Source: Delphinapterus leucas (lineage: Eukaryota; Chordata; Mammalia; Artiodactyla; Monodontidae). From it: 64,000 nucleotides of DNA. Positions 1-11,980 of the stretch are shown here, in pieces. The translations under genes and the position numbers were made by a program. The notes beneath the pieces were generated by a model. That model was given only the letters and a program-made list of their open reading frames with translations. It did not search any database and had not been told where the DNA came from. The number at the start of each line of letters is the position of its first letter. Positions within the stretch are counted from its first letter, which is position 1. The stretch covers positions 307,247-371,246 of the forward strand of contig NW_022098037.1 in the NCBI RefSeq assembly GCF_002288925.2. The letters are read 5' to 3'.

Positions 1-584
1 ACACCGCTGGAAGCCAGCAGGTCCCTTAGAAGGTGGTTGTAAACCAGCAAGAGATTGGGGACTGAATAAGAGAGACGGTAGTGGGTATGGAAAGAAGTAG
101 GTGGATTTAAGAGCCATTTGGAAGATAGAATTGACGGGACTTAGGGATTAATTGGATCCCCCCTTGAGTCTGACACACTAAAAATAGGGCCATAAAATGA
201 AAAATACAATATCAAAGTGGCCACCGTTTTTCTGGAAGATGTATCCTTTCTCCCTCGATCTAAGTCCTCACAAAGAAAGTAAAGAAATGATACCAAACAT
301 ACACTGGATTCCTACTGTGTTCCAGGCCTTGTACGAGGCACTAGGTTGGAGCCCAAAGAACGGGTGCCCAAGTCAGATGGAGAAGGACTTCCGAGAGATG
401 TGGAGCTGAGTCTCATAGGTGCAGGGGCTTTGCTGTTGAGATGATAGGGCAAAGAGTATGGGTATCTGCCTTGTGTACCAGAGGGACAGAGGTGTCATTG
501 ACCGAGCCGGAATGTCGGAGAACTAGCCAGTTTGGGGTGCCCAGTGATGCAGGGGGATGACTTCCACACTGGCAGCAGGAAGAA

Positions 585-792
585 TGCAGACCTGGAGCCA
601 GTGTGTGGTGTCGAATCCAGGCTTCTTTGTGACCTGCAATTTCTTATCTTCCCTGTGCCAGATCTCCTCTTCTGTAAAGCAGGGCTAGTAACGGTGCCTC
701 CCTTGCAGGGTTGCTGAGAGAATTAAACCGGATGATGTGCATAAAGTCCTAGGCACAGTGCCTGTTCATAGTAAGCACTCAAGTCATGTTAA
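585..792 (+). repeat. MIR SINE, sense
   Basis: The order of landmarks matches MIR: 'tttgtgacctgcaatttctt', 'ctcttctgtaaagcagggc', then 'ggcacagtgcctg' and 'agtaagcactcaa' at the 3' end. Old and diverged. Confidence 0.65.
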
Positions 793-799
793 CTACTAC

Positions 800-1325
800 T
801 ATGGCGGAAGCCCAGAGGAAGGAGCCGTTGGTTGTAACCTAGGTTGGGAAAGGCTTCAGAGAGGAGGTGGCATTAAAATTGGTCTTGGGGAAGAGGAAAA
901 AAATGGGTCTTGAGGCCTGAGTAGATGTTCCCTGAGGGAAGGAGCGGGTGAGACGTAGTTCAGGGAGCGGAACCAGCACAATAAAGAGATCATTTTATTC
1001 TATTGTTTTGGTCATGCGACCTGTGGGATCTTAGCTCCCCGACCAGGGATCGAACCCGCACCCCCTGTAGTGGAAGCACAGAGTCTTAACCACTGGACCA
1101 CCAGGGAAGTCACTACAATAAGAGATCTTTTAGGGGACGGCAAATTGAATCATGTTACCCCAGCGCTGGCTCTGGAAGCAAGGAAGTAGATGGGAGGGAC
1201 CACGATGGGAAGGGCTCTGAGTTTGGACTCTATTAGTTGGTGCTGGGAGCTTATTAAAGGGTTTTCAACAGAGGACTGGCACGATCATATTTGTGTTTTT
1301 AAAAGATGATCCTGATGGCATTGTA
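800..1325 (-). repeat. L2-like LINE remnant split by a SINE
   Basis: Fragments such as 'ggcttcagagaggaggtggc' and 'acagaggactggcacgatca' are typical of antisense L2 3' sequence. The match is interrupted by the tRNA-SINE at about 1000-1111. Confidence 0.5.
1000..1111 (-). mobile_element. tRNA-derived SINE, short old copy, antisense
   Basis: The antisense head 'ccactggaccaccagggaag' and the box B-like 'gaccagggatcgaacccgca' identify the tRNA-derived part. Flanks read 'aataaagagatc' on the left and 'aataagagatc' on the right, an imperfect target-site duplication. Confidence 0.85.
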
Positions 1326-2537
1326 TATAGAAGACGCAGTGCGTTAACCCAAGCATTAATTGTACCACACTTGCCACTCCTACCCCCTCTAGGGTCACTG
1401 TCTTCTAGTATATTTTATAAAGAGTGAGTTGATCTCACGTCTCTTCCTGAGTCATCTACTTAGCGGCTGTTTCTCCAAATTTCACGTACCTCTCCACTTC
1501 TCCCAACACTACCACGGGCTCCACTTGCGGTCCCAATCACGTAATGGAACCAGGGCTGGGTCCTCTTCAGAAAATGGGCCACATAGCAGAGGCCACACTC
1601 ATCTTTATTGTCCCATCCCAGAATGCCCCACCCTGCACAGGATGTGTTCAGGGTGGGGACAAAGCCCCCAGGCGTGCGAATTATAAGGTATCTGTGGGCT
1701 CCCCTCACTTGTTTGTATAAATTTAACATTTACTCATATCCTTCTGCATGTTTCTTCCACGTTTACAGTTAGAAGACTTCCAAGCAGCCCCTGGTAGCAG
1801 TTTTTAGGTTTTCATCTGCTGGCTGGCTGTTGAACACGTGACACTGTGAACGAGGTCATTTCTCAACCTGGTCTGACAACAGACTTTCTGAAAGCGTTGG
1901 GGTAGCAGAAGGGGATTTGAACACTGGAGAGAAAAACTAAGATCTGTCTGCTAAACATATTCATCCTCATATACCCCAGAGTAATAAGCAAAAAGAATTC
2001 AATGATTTGCTTATGGACAAACCCAGTTCCTTGCATTGCTCTCCTGTCTTGAGGTCTGTCTTCCCTCTCTCTCCCAAGAGACATTCCTTCCTCGAGCCTC
2101 CCCAGGGCCGATCAACCACGCTAAGGCCTATGAGCTGCTATTGCCTGAAAACTTGAGCAAGACAACCCCTGGTGCATGGTAACCCGTAGCCACATTCTTC
2201 TGAAACCTGAGTTACTCTGGTTCGGTCTGCCATCATGAGACGTGGGCACTATGTAGCACAGAAGGCCCCTGAAGGCTTTTCAGTAGAGGAATCTATCAGA
2301 ATGTGGCCACTTATCCTTCAGAAAGCTATTACAGTGCCCCTTCTCCAGGAAGCCTGCCTTGAGTCCAGGCCCAGCCAGGAGGCAGGGCCACCATGCATGG
2401 AGGAGAATATGCTTATCACACATCAGATGCTGTGCCCTGAATGTTCCATGCATGTTCCGTTTAGTCCTCCTGGTACCTTGTGAAGAAAGTACTATTACAA
2501 TTCCCACTTTTGAGAAGAGAAAACAGCCTTAGGTTTC

Positions 2538-3047
2538 TATATTCATTTCCTACTGCTGCGGTAGCAAATCACCACAACCTTGCTGGCCTAAAACAACATA
2601 GATTTATTATCTTGCAGTTCTGGAGGTCAGAAGTCCGCGGTGGGTTTCACCTTGGGCTAAAACCAAGGTGTAGAAAGGTCTTCGTTCCTTCTGGAGGCTG
2701 TTAGGGAGAATCCGTTTCCTTGTCTTTTCTAGTATCTGGAGGCAGCCTACGTTCCTTGGCTTGTGGCCGCTTCTTGCATCTTCAAAGCCAGCAGTCTAGC
2801 CTCTTCAGATCTTTCTGGCTCTGAATTCTGTTTCCGTCATCACGTCTCTTTTGCTGACTCTGACCCTCCTGCCTCCTCTCATGCAGCCTCTTGTGATTAC
2901 TTTGAGCCCACTCGGGTAATCCAAGATAATCTCCCCATTTTGAGATCCTTAATCACATCTTTGAAGTCCTTCTTGCCATGTAAGGTAACAAGTCCCAGAG
3001 ATTAGGACATAGACATCATTGGGGGCCATTAATCTGCTTACTACAGG
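2538..3047 (-). repeat. MLT1-class MaLR LTR, antisense
   Basis: The start 'tttcctactgctgcggtagc' followed by 'cagttctggaggtcagaagt' and the end 'ttaatctgcttactaca' are the reverse complement of an MLT1/MST-type solitary LTR. No internal retroviral sequence is seen next to it. Confidence 0.75.
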
Positions 3048-3289
3048 TTGTGTAAGTAGTGGAACCAGGATTCAAATCTAGGCTCAGCTCTAACTCCCAA
3101 GCCAGTACCTTTCCCTACCACTATAGTGAAAGGGAAGAGAAACAAAGGAGACATTATCCCTCATGGTGGTGGGAGGAGAGGGCAGAGCCCGGTCCAAATG
3201 GACCCACCATGGATGACTGGTTTAAATATGGAACTCCGGACCAACCTGAGTTATAGAAACCCTTCCAGCTTGAAAGTTTAAGCATCCAT

Positions 3290-4050
3290 GCATTCACTTA
3301 ACAGATCTTTACTGAGTACCTAGCGTGTGTCAGACACTGTTCTAAGCACCAGGATTCTCTAGCAGTGAACAGCTCAGCCCCAAATCTTTGCCCTCATGGG
3401 GGTCCTTCTAGTGAGCTGTGTTAGTTTCCTAGAGCTGCCATAGCAAGTGGTCACCAACTCAGTGGTTTCAAACAATGCAGATTTATTCTCTCACAGTTCT
3501 GGAGGCTGGAAATCGAAAATCAAGCTGTTAGCAGGGCCACTTTCCCCCTGAAGGCTCGAGGGCTGAAACCTTCCTCTCCTCTTCCAGCTCCTGGTGGCTC
3601 CTGGTGGCTCCTGGTGTTTCTTGCCTCTGGCAGCATATCTCCAACCTCTGCCTCCATCTTTATGTGGCCTTAAATGTCCTTCTCCTCTCTCTTGGCAGAA
3701 CACTAGTCATTGAACACCTTAAATCCAGGACGATTTCAACTTGAGATCCTTAACTCGTTACATCTGCAAAGGCCCTGTTTCCAAATAAGGTCACATTCTG
3801 AGGTTCCGGGTGGATGTGAATTGTGGGGACCACATTATTCGACCCACTACGTGAGGGGGGATGGACAGTGTGAAAATAAAGAAGAAAACAGCATGTCAGA
3901 TGCAATCACTGTTAGGAAGAAAAATAAAGCAAGGAGGGGGTAGGGCATGCTGACTGGAGGCAGGGGAGGTTAGTTTCAACCAGAGGATCCTGGAAAGCCT
4001 CACGGAGAAGGGGACAGCTGAGCAAAGACCCAAAGGAGCACACTCCACTT
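3290..4050 (-). repeat. L2 remnant interrupted by an MLT1 LTR
   Basis: The left part has 'tttactgagtacctagcgtg' and 'cagacactgttctaagcacc'. The right part resumes after the LTR with 'gtgaaaataaagaagaaaac' and 'cctggaaagcctcacggaga'. Both are antisense L2 3' sequence. Confidence 0.65.
3416..3853 (-). repeat. MLT1-class MaLR LTR inside an L2, antisense
   Basis: The sequence runs from 'gtgttagtttcctagagctg' through 'cacagttctggaggctggaa' and 'ccaaataaggtcacattctg' to 'attcgacccactac'. This is a complete antisense MLT1-like LTR. A 10-bp unit (ctcctggtgg) is repeated in tandem near 3590-3618. Confidence 0.8.
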
Positions 4051-5084
4051 TGGGGATGTCCCCCTTCGTAGGCTATGGCCTCATCTAGCCGAGTGGCTCG
4101 GAAGACAGTTTGAGGTGAAACATGGTTCTAATTCTGCATCTGTCCCTCCTTTCCTTCCAATCCGGGATGTGTCCTCGTGCCTGAAGTCTGTGCAGTGACC
4201 CTCCTTTATGGTCCAGTGCAGCTCTAATGGCAGCGATCATCATAATAATGGGGTTTGGGGGTGGCCCCACCTCCTTGTGTGAGGACCCCATTGTGCCAAC
4301 TAACTGTGTAGAAGCAAGTAGGACAGCTGTCTGTGGGGTGGAAGCAGTGGGGAGCAGAGGGGAATATGTTATTCGGGCCTGGGGGCATCACTGAATTACC
4401 CTGGCAGAGGCCAAACCCGGGCATCTGGGTTACCGAAGATGCTGAAAGGGATTTGGGGGCCTTCTCACGCTGGGAGGGGCGGGTCTTGGGTGGACATGAA
4501 TCCCCTGGGTTCTTCATCATCTTTGTCAGCTGTTAGAAGAGCTGGGAGTATTTCAAAGCAGAAGGTGAAGAGGGGTTGAAACTATGAAGGCGCCCGGCTC
4601 TTTGCGCCTGGACAGCTGACAGTGGCTGGCACAGGGAGAACGCTTACCATGCTCAGAAGCCAGTTTTGGTTTTGGTCCAACCTCAGCCTCCAAACTACTT
4701 ATCTTCGCATCTCTTTAATTGATGTAGCCTGACTCAAGCAGGTACCGTTAGGAACACCCCTTTTAGTAAATATATGTTTTAATGGAATAGATTTTTTGTT
4801 TTGAAATGACTTTATCTCAGGCAGCAAGCACTTTTGTAAGTATGTATCGATTGGCTTTTAAAAATTCCTCAAATGTTTTCACTTGTCTTGGTGACCTAGT
4901 ACTTGTCCTGTTCCCAGCAACTCCTCCACATTCAAACAGATGTTCATATCTTCATTGGAAGCCTTCCTGCCAGTCCTTTGTGTTTTTGCTCTTGTGATGT
5001 TTTGTAACATTTGGGCACTTGTATCCCGCTCTATGGAGAATGGACCATTTCTGAAATGCCTCATGTGGGATTCAGTGTTGCTCT

Positions 5085-5215
5085 CTGGAAGATGGGGTTG
5101 TTACTGCTGCCAGCTGTTTACTGGTGGGGAAACTGAGGTCCTAAGAGGCTAAGGAATGTGTTCCCCGTTACAGAACAAATGTGTGGGAGAGCAGTTTGGA
5201 ACCCAGATCTTCCTG
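5085..5215 (-). repeat. MIR remnant, antisense
   Basis: Seen as 'ggtggggaaactgaggtcct' followed by 'gcagtttggaacccagatct', the antisense core of MIR. Confidence 0.55.
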
Positions 5216-5574
5216 ACTCAAGAGACATCATTTTCCCATCTTTATTTCCTTGCTACCTATTTTTTACGAATGCCTCCCTTAAATTCTTCAGTTCAGGGTT
5301 TGCATTTGGAAATTAAATCACCAACTTTCAGTGCGCTCGTCACCCACCAAAGAACCACATGGGGTGAAGGCCACAACTCCCTTTTGTGTGAGTGTTTCAG
5401 TCTGCAGATGTGTTTTACATGTGCTAAATAGCTCCAAGTTTCAAGACAAAGGTTGGTTTTCCACCACGCCAGTTAACTGGCCAGCCCGGTGAACAAACAT
5501 CAATGAAACAACTTAATGCTGGTATCATGGAGACATAGACAAGAATTTAGTCACTTGAAAACTTAATTCTTAAT

Positions 5575-5760
5575 CCAATTTAGCTAACGCTTGTTGAATA
5601 CCAGGCCAGATACTAGGCCCTGGGGAAACAAAAATGAATGAGGCTCTGCCTTGGAGAAGCTCACAGGTTAGTGCGGGAAGCAGGCACTGACCAAATAATT
5701 TCAATACGCCGTGGAAAGTGCTCTCATAGCTGGTGCTCAAGGCATAGGGAGACCCCAAGA
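5575..5760 (-). repeat. L2 remnant, antisense
   Basis: 'taccaggccagatactaggc' followed by 'agaagctcacaggttagtgc' matches the antisense L2 3' region. The long SINE at 5802 lies just downstream. Confidence 0.55.
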
Positions 5761-5801
5761 ACCCTTGGGAGGAGGAGGGTTGTGATTAAGAAACTTCCAA
5801 G

Positions 5802-6172
5802 GGGCTTCCCTGGTGGCGCAGTGGTTAAGAATCCGCCTGCCAATGCAGGGTACACGGGTTCGAGCCCTGGTCCGGGAAGATCCCACATGCCACAGAGCAA
5901 ATAAGCCCGTGCACCACAACTACTGAGCCTGCGAGCCACAACTACTGAACCCACGAGCCACAACTACTGAGCCCGCGAGCCACAACTACTGAAGCCTGCA
6001 CACCTAGCCCATGCTCTGCGACAAGAGAAGCCACCGCAATGAGGAGACTGCACACTGCAACGAAGAGTAGCCCCCGCTTGCCTCAACTAGAGAAAGCCTG
6101 TGTGCAGCAACAAAGACCCAACACAGCCAAAAATAAATAAAAATAAAATAAATAAATTTATTTTTTTAAAAA
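5802..6172 (+). mobile_element. Long-form tRNA-SINE with perfect 14-bp target duplication
   Basis: The head is the usual 'ggcttccctggtggcgcagt' and the tail is an A-rich (aaata)n run. The flanking duplication 'aagaaacttccaag' is perfect at 5788-5801 and 6173-6186. The body carries four copies of a 22-bp unit beginning 'cacaactactga' at 5915, 5937, 5959 and 5981, more regular than in the sister copies at 36385 and 42077. Confidence 0.95.
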
Positions 6173-6384
6173 AAGAAACTTCCAAGAAGCCGTGAGCTGT
6201 GTCTGCCTCCTTACATGGAAAAGGCAGGCTGATTGTTGACCTGGTGTACGTGAGCAACGCAGAAGGCAGTCTGGTTACCCCTATTGCCCAGATCCCTCTT
6301 GCATCTCTATGATTTTGTGTGTGTGTTTGGCTTATGTCATCCAAACCTTTTACCTAAATTCTGTTTCACTTGCCTGTGTAATAA

Positions 6385-6590
6385 ATATAATAACAACGAT
6401 TATACTAATATTTACTGAGGCATTATTGGAAGCCTCCGTTAAATAGATGTACGTTTTTGAAACAGCTCCATGAGATAGAAACAATTATTATCTGCGTTTC
6501 TACAGTTGGAAAGCCGGAGACACAAGTGTGAGGGCATGTGATTTGCCCAAGGTCACTGGCTTGTAACTGGCAGACCCACTCTACTCTCCC
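6385..6590 (-). repeat. MIR remnant, antisense
   Basis: 'actaatatttactgaggcat' at the start and 'atttgcccaaggtcactggc' near the end match antisense MIR. Confidence 0.6.
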
Positions 6591-6599
6591 CTTCCTTCA

Positions 6600-6995
6600 C
6601 TGAAGTCTAGCCAGTCTGGTCTTTAATCAGTTCCTTGCAGAGACCAAGCTTTCAGTGAACTCAGGGTCTTGGCACATGCTGTTCCTTCTGCCTGGAATGC
6701 TGTTCCCACTACTCTTGATGTGGCTGGATTGTTTTCATCCTTGAAATCTGAGCTGAAATGCCATCTTTCTTGACCAGCCTATCTAAAGTAGTTCCTTCCT
6801 GCTATATTTTTGATTTCTGCAGAAGACTTACCTCAGTTTGAAACTATCTAAATTATTGTCTGCTTATTTGGTTTTTGTCTGTGTGCCTCAACAGAATATA
6901 AGCTCATTAAGAGGGAAGCTTTAACTGGCTTAGGCATTCATGTGTCCCCAGTGCCCAGTGTTTGATGTCTTGTGGGCACTCAGACAATATCTGTA
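6600..6995 (+). repeat. L2 remnant, sense
   Basis: 'acatgctgttccttctgcct', 'tgaaatgccatctttcttga' and 'ataagctcattaagagggaa' follow the order of sense L2 3' sequence. Confidence 0.6.
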
Positions 6996-6999
6996 GAAG

Positions 7000-7760
7000 G
7001 AATACTAGATATGGCACTAGGCCCTGGGGGTGCCAAGGTGAATAAGGTTAGCCTTTTCCTTGGGGATCTTATAGTCTGGTCAGAGAGACAGGCAATTAGC
7101 AGCCAATGCATTGTGCTTTGTAACATTTGGAAGGTGCCCGTGGGGACACAGAGGAGGGCACGACTGCTTTGCCTGGAGGCTGGGTAGATGTGGAGGAGGC
7201 GACATTGAACTAGGAACACCATTTCACCAGTATTGCAGGCCCTGGGGCATTCTGCACATGCCAGGAAGAGCTGGGCAGTTTTCACTGCATGTGTTTATTA
7301 AGTAACTGCTCTCTGTGAGGCACCACGCACTAGATATTAGCGACCGATGTATTTAGGAGCTTGTAGGCTAAATAGAGAGACAGACTTATCAACCCATGAT
7401 TGCCTGGGGATGAGTTTGGAGAGGAAAGCAGGAACTCGATCATGGTATTGGGTACTGAGATGAGTGTGGAAATGTGTGTTCTAGGCCCCGGTCATGAAAG
7501 TGATGTAGGTAGAGGTGTTTGGTGTAAGTGAAAGGGTGCCACTGAGGGTTCCTAAGTAGGAAGTGGTGTGATCAGTTCTGTCCTTGAGAATACCTAGATG
7601 TTGTTGTGGAGGCTGACTGAAGGCAGGGAGGAGGGAGGCCCATCAGAAGGCTGCTGCAGGAGCCTAGGTGAGAAGTGATGGGTGAGGGCGGACTGCAGGA
7701 GATAGTATAGAGAAATGCTTGGAATTAATAGGTCACAATCAACTGGTATGAGAGATGAGG
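7000..7760 (-). repeat. L2 remnants, antisense (probably two)
   Basis: 'atggcactaggccctggggg' opens one copy and 'gtttattaagtaactgctct' a second. The remainder ('aagtggtgtgatcagttctg', 'aggctgctgcaggagcctag') follows the antisense L2 body. Confidence 0.55.
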
Positions 7761-7989
7761 AAAAAAAGAGTGAAAAAAGGCCCAAAGTTTTCTAATTTGA
7801 TCTTCCGTTTGGATTATTACTCATTAACTGAGATCAGGCAGTGTTTCCCAATGTGCATGGCTAGAACTTCTAATCCCTCAACAAAAAAGTTGGAAGATGG
7901 TGCATCATCCGTTTCTGTCTTGGAAAGTTACAAAGCGCACAGGCATATTCAAGGCTCTGAGAAGTCCTGCAATAGAGAAGACCATTAAT

Positions 7990-8075
7990 TTTGTTTAGTG
8001 TTTCCCAAATTTCTTGACCCTCCTTTAACACTAACACCTAAAACAACCCGAAGAACACACTTTGAGAAATGCTGA
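7990..8075. repeat. Possible MER5-type DNA transposon remnant
   Basis: 'gtgtttcccaaatttcttga' and 'actttgagaaatgctga' look like the two ends of a MER5-like hAT remnant. Short and diverged, so tentative. Confidence 0.35.
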
Positions 8076-8189
8076 GAAGTGGAATAAAACCTATATTTTC
8101 CCGTAGGGCCCAAGCTCTGGGAGGACATATTTACTTTTATCTTGGCATTTATGACATTGCTATGCCGGAAACCTTTGAAAATTTTGAGG

Positions 8190-8400
8190 CATTGGCACAG
8201 TAGTAAGAGTATGGATACCAGTGCCAGACTGCTGAGATTCACAGCATGCTAACCTCTCCGTGCCTCAGTTTCCTCATCTTTGAAATGGAGCCGATAACAA
8301 TAATACCTACTCCCTGAGGTGGTTGTAGGATCAACGAGTTAAGTCCCGGAAAGTCTAGAAACAGTGCCTGGCCCCTGGGGAGGGCTCAGTGAGTGAGAGC
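8190..8400 (+). repeat. MIR SINE, sense
   Basis: Contains 'gtgcctcagtttcctcatct', 'ggtggttgtaggatcaacga' and 'aacagtgcctggcccctggg' in the order of sense MIR. Confidence 0.75.
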
Positions 8401-8419
8401 CCTTATGAGGGGCATTACA

Positions 8420-8605
8420 GGGTAGGAGATGAGACCATGGACTCGGAAGCTGCACTGCCTGGTTTGGTATCTCAGCCGCTCTGCTTCCTAACTCTGTGAC
8501 CTTGGGAAAACAATATGGAGGCTTCCGTGCCTCAGTTTTCCCCAGCTGTAAAGCAGGGAAATTTGTTGTACCTACTTCATAGCTTTGTGAAGAATAAGTG
8601 GATCA
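8420..8605 (+). repeat. Second MIR SINE, sense
   Basis: Contains 'taactctgtgaccttgggaa' and 'cgtgcctcagttttccccag'. It lies directly after another MIR in the same orientation. Confidence 0.7.
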
Positions 8606-10109
8606 AATCATGTGAAAGAACATCTCTTGGCAGGTGAGGTGTTTTCACTTAAAAAAAACAAATCTTCTAAATTGTCTCTGTTATTAGCATCATTTTCTTA
8701 TGTAGATTGGATCTTCATCACTGGAGCTGAAATTCAGTTTTTCAGCTTTCCCGGCAAGTTATTTTGGTCTCGTATTTTGGCATCCCCCTTGGCTGACTCT
8801 GGAGGCCTGCAATTCAGAGTTTAGTTTTTCACAGTGACTTCCAATTCTCTTCTTTTCAGTCGAGATTGGTTTCTCCATCTTGTGGACTGACAGCATTAAT
8901 GAAAGCCCCCTGATTCTGGGGACCACGTGGCCCTTCCCCTGGACTCCGTGCCTTTCTGAAAAATGCAGACAGCTGTTTCAAATCACTTAGCGGAAGACCT
9001 TTGCTCTTGTGGCAAAAATCTACCCACAGGATGGACACAGTCTCCTGTTTCCTGAGAGAGAGGCTGGATGGTTTGCTTGTTAAAAGTTTTCTGATACTGT
9101 ATCGGTAGAGAATCTTTGGAACAGGTCACACCACGGCTCCCATTCAAGGCAATTACCAGATATTTAGTTATCAGTTTACTTCAGGGATTGTCTGCTCTTG
9201 GTGAACAATTAGATTAGAAGGTGCTGATGAAATTCGAGTGGCAGGAAGTAGAAGTTACATTTCTGAGTTCAGAGTTTCTATTTCAAGTTTGAGTAAGTGC
9301 TAAATTCTTACCGAGAGATTTTAGCCTAATAGAGTCAGATTCTCAAGGTCCCCCAGCCCATCCCATGGGCATTTCACCTGCCTGGAAACTTCAGCTCATT
9401 TCCAGAGGTGGGTCTCCCTGTTCTTTATGTTGGCATGAAAACAATAATTTAAGCCATCCCCATTAAAAAAAAAAATAGAAATACTGTATAAATACAATAC
9501 TGTAACAATAAATTTAAAAGTCGATCCAGCTGGGCACTGTTCCCAGACTACCAGCTGAGCAGAAACACAAATAAGTAAAGAAGAAAAACTGCTATACGAT
9601 GCAAATGGCTTCAATCTCATTGTTTTCTGCTACTCTTATATTGCAAATAGATAGAACTGAAGTTACATTACAGATAAACAGGTTTTGTGGGCTAACCTGG
9701 AGACCTAATCACTGTTTATAACATTATTTCTGTGGGGAGAAAAGTGTATTCCATATTACAAACAGATGGTTTGCAAGCAAATTTCTGGAACACAATAGAT
9801 TTGTGAGTTGGGGCCTCCTGGAATTTTAACCTCTAGTTGGATGTTTTGTATTCAGGGCTAGTGATGTGTGAAAATTCAAGGCCTCTCAGGTTCCCCCCCA
9901 CCCCGCCCCTGTTTTCCTCCCAAATCCTTGCTTCCCCTCTTCGTCCTGGATGCTCTGTCTCACCTTCTCTATTCATCTGTTCCTGGGGTCCTCATCTCTG
10001 TCGCCTCATCCTGACACAGCCCCCTCTCCAACCACTGTTGGGACCCCAGGAAGCCAGGAGGAACTCTAAATGTCATTGTGTTTGTGCACCTTATTAAATG
10101 GCAGCTAGG

Positions 10110-10315
10110 GCTCACAGGAGGCCCTGCAGCCGAGGGGCCAAGCGTGTGGCTCTGAAACCAGACTTCAGCCACCTGGAGCTGTGCACCCTTGGCACGTTAT
10201 TGCACCTCTCTGAGCCTCCGTTTCACCCCTGTAGAATGAGGTGGTTGTGAGGACTAACGGGGGAAGACTAACTGTAAACACTCAGAACAGTGCCAGGCAT
10301 GGGGCAGTGTTCCTT
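10110..10315 (+). repeat. MIR SINE, sense
   Basis: 'tgcacctctctgagcctccg', 'gaggtggttgtgaggactaa' and 'cagtgccaggcatggg' are in sense MIR order. Confidence 0.7.
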
Positions 10316-11734
10316 CCAGACAGGTACATGGTGGAGTAGTTACTCAGGGACATCAGGGTTTAGACAGATTTCCACAAACTCAGGAAGCAAACCCACCGTA
10401 TGCAAATGCTTTCTGAATTCCAAACAGCAAACTTAGAAACAAGTGTCTGGGATCTCCCTGTTCATGAGTCGGGGCCGGGGTAGGTTTTGAATGAACGTTA
10501 CGAGTTAGGGGTCTGGGAGGGTTGGTCCACGTACTCGAATAGTGTGAGTGACAATCTCAAACTCTTATTATCTTGACTAGATTAAGCTCTACAGCAGATT
10601 TTATGAACAAGCCTGTTAAATAGTTTCATTCACTAAATTGCATCCACGGTTCTTTAACCTAGCAAAGGTTTTTTTAAATTAACTTTTGGGTTTGGGGATT
10701 TTTTTTTTTCTTCAGGCAGTTTTTTTCTTTGCATTTGAGCTGGCTCTGTTTCCCAATTTGCAAGTAGGCTAGTGTCTGCACATTGGCCTTATTTTGTAGG
10801 CAAGAGAGCTAGCTGGAAATAAGGACTAGGAAAATAAAATACTGGTTGGGAGGCGTAGGACTTTTGGAGAGATCCTCCGTAGAGAGTGGGGCAATAGCAT
10901 AAGATAAGAAAAGCAAACATATCTCTGCCATTTTTTTCCAGAATGCGCTCATTCTAATTTGAATCCCATTTTCCTCCTATCTGTGGCCTGAAGAAATTGT
11001 AATGAAGCCAGTTAAGAAATCAGCCTATTTGAGAGGGCTTCATTGAGGATCAGCCTCACCGAGAGTCGAGTCTGACAATGAGATTTTAATTGTATTTGGG
11101 CAAAGGCTTAACTGTCTATGCACTTGACCGTTGCTTTCGTGGATGTATAGGAATAAGAGTGATGGCTTTCAAAAGGGACCATTTCAAAGCAACTGGTTTT
11201 GTTTACTAAAACGTGGGAGCTGTAAGATCTGTTCCCCCTCCTGAAGAAATCTGTGTGGGTAACGTGCTGTCGTGAAGATTTTATAATCTGCCGTACTGGA
11301 GAAGTAATAAGATATTGTTGTTGGTTGACCATCTGGTTATACATTCTTGGTGTCACAGTTTGCTTTTTTATTTTTATTTTTCAGCTGGTGAGAAGCAAGG
11401 AATGAGAGTTTAGAAATCTCAGAGGTGTTTTATAAACCAGGAATTTACGTTTAGTTGCTTAACATGGTTAAATTTTGTTTTCACCTTATACAAAATAGGA
11501 ATTGAAAGGTCTCTCTCTCTATTTTTTTTCTTCTTCTTTTTTTTTTCTCCCAAAAAGACAAACTGAAAACCTCAACTTCTAATTTGTTGCCTCTCTGGCC
11601 CCAGATTCAAACTTTTAGCTTACATTAAAGATAGTCTCTTGACTGCAAGTACAAGTCAGACGTAAATCATAAGGAAACTCTGGAAAGAAAAATCACCTAC
11701 AGAAAGGACCTGTAGAGATTTCATGTATCATCCA

Positions 11735-11980
11735 TTCATTCAAAACTATTTATTGAAACCCTAGTATTTGCATACCATGCTGCCAGGCACTGAAGGATTT
11801 ATAGAAGAAATATTGAAGACACGTTCCTTTCCTTTGAGGATCTTACAGCTTACTTGGGGGGAAATGACGTAGACAGATGAAACAGTTAAGTTGTAACTCG
11901 AGGAAGCATATGATTAAATACCCAAATGTGTGGTGCTGACAAGAGATGCCATAGGAGTTCAGAAAAGGGAGCGATACTTC
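11735..11980 (-). repeat. L2 remnant, antisense
   Basis: 'ccattcattcaaaactattt', 'catgctgccaggcactgaag' and 'ttgaggatcttacagcttac' match antisense L2. Confidence 0.6.

Noticed and set aside
1020..1060. tRNA-like box B sequences as tRNA genes
   Set aside because: They belong to tRNA-derived SINE heads; no complete cloverleaf was seen in any copy.
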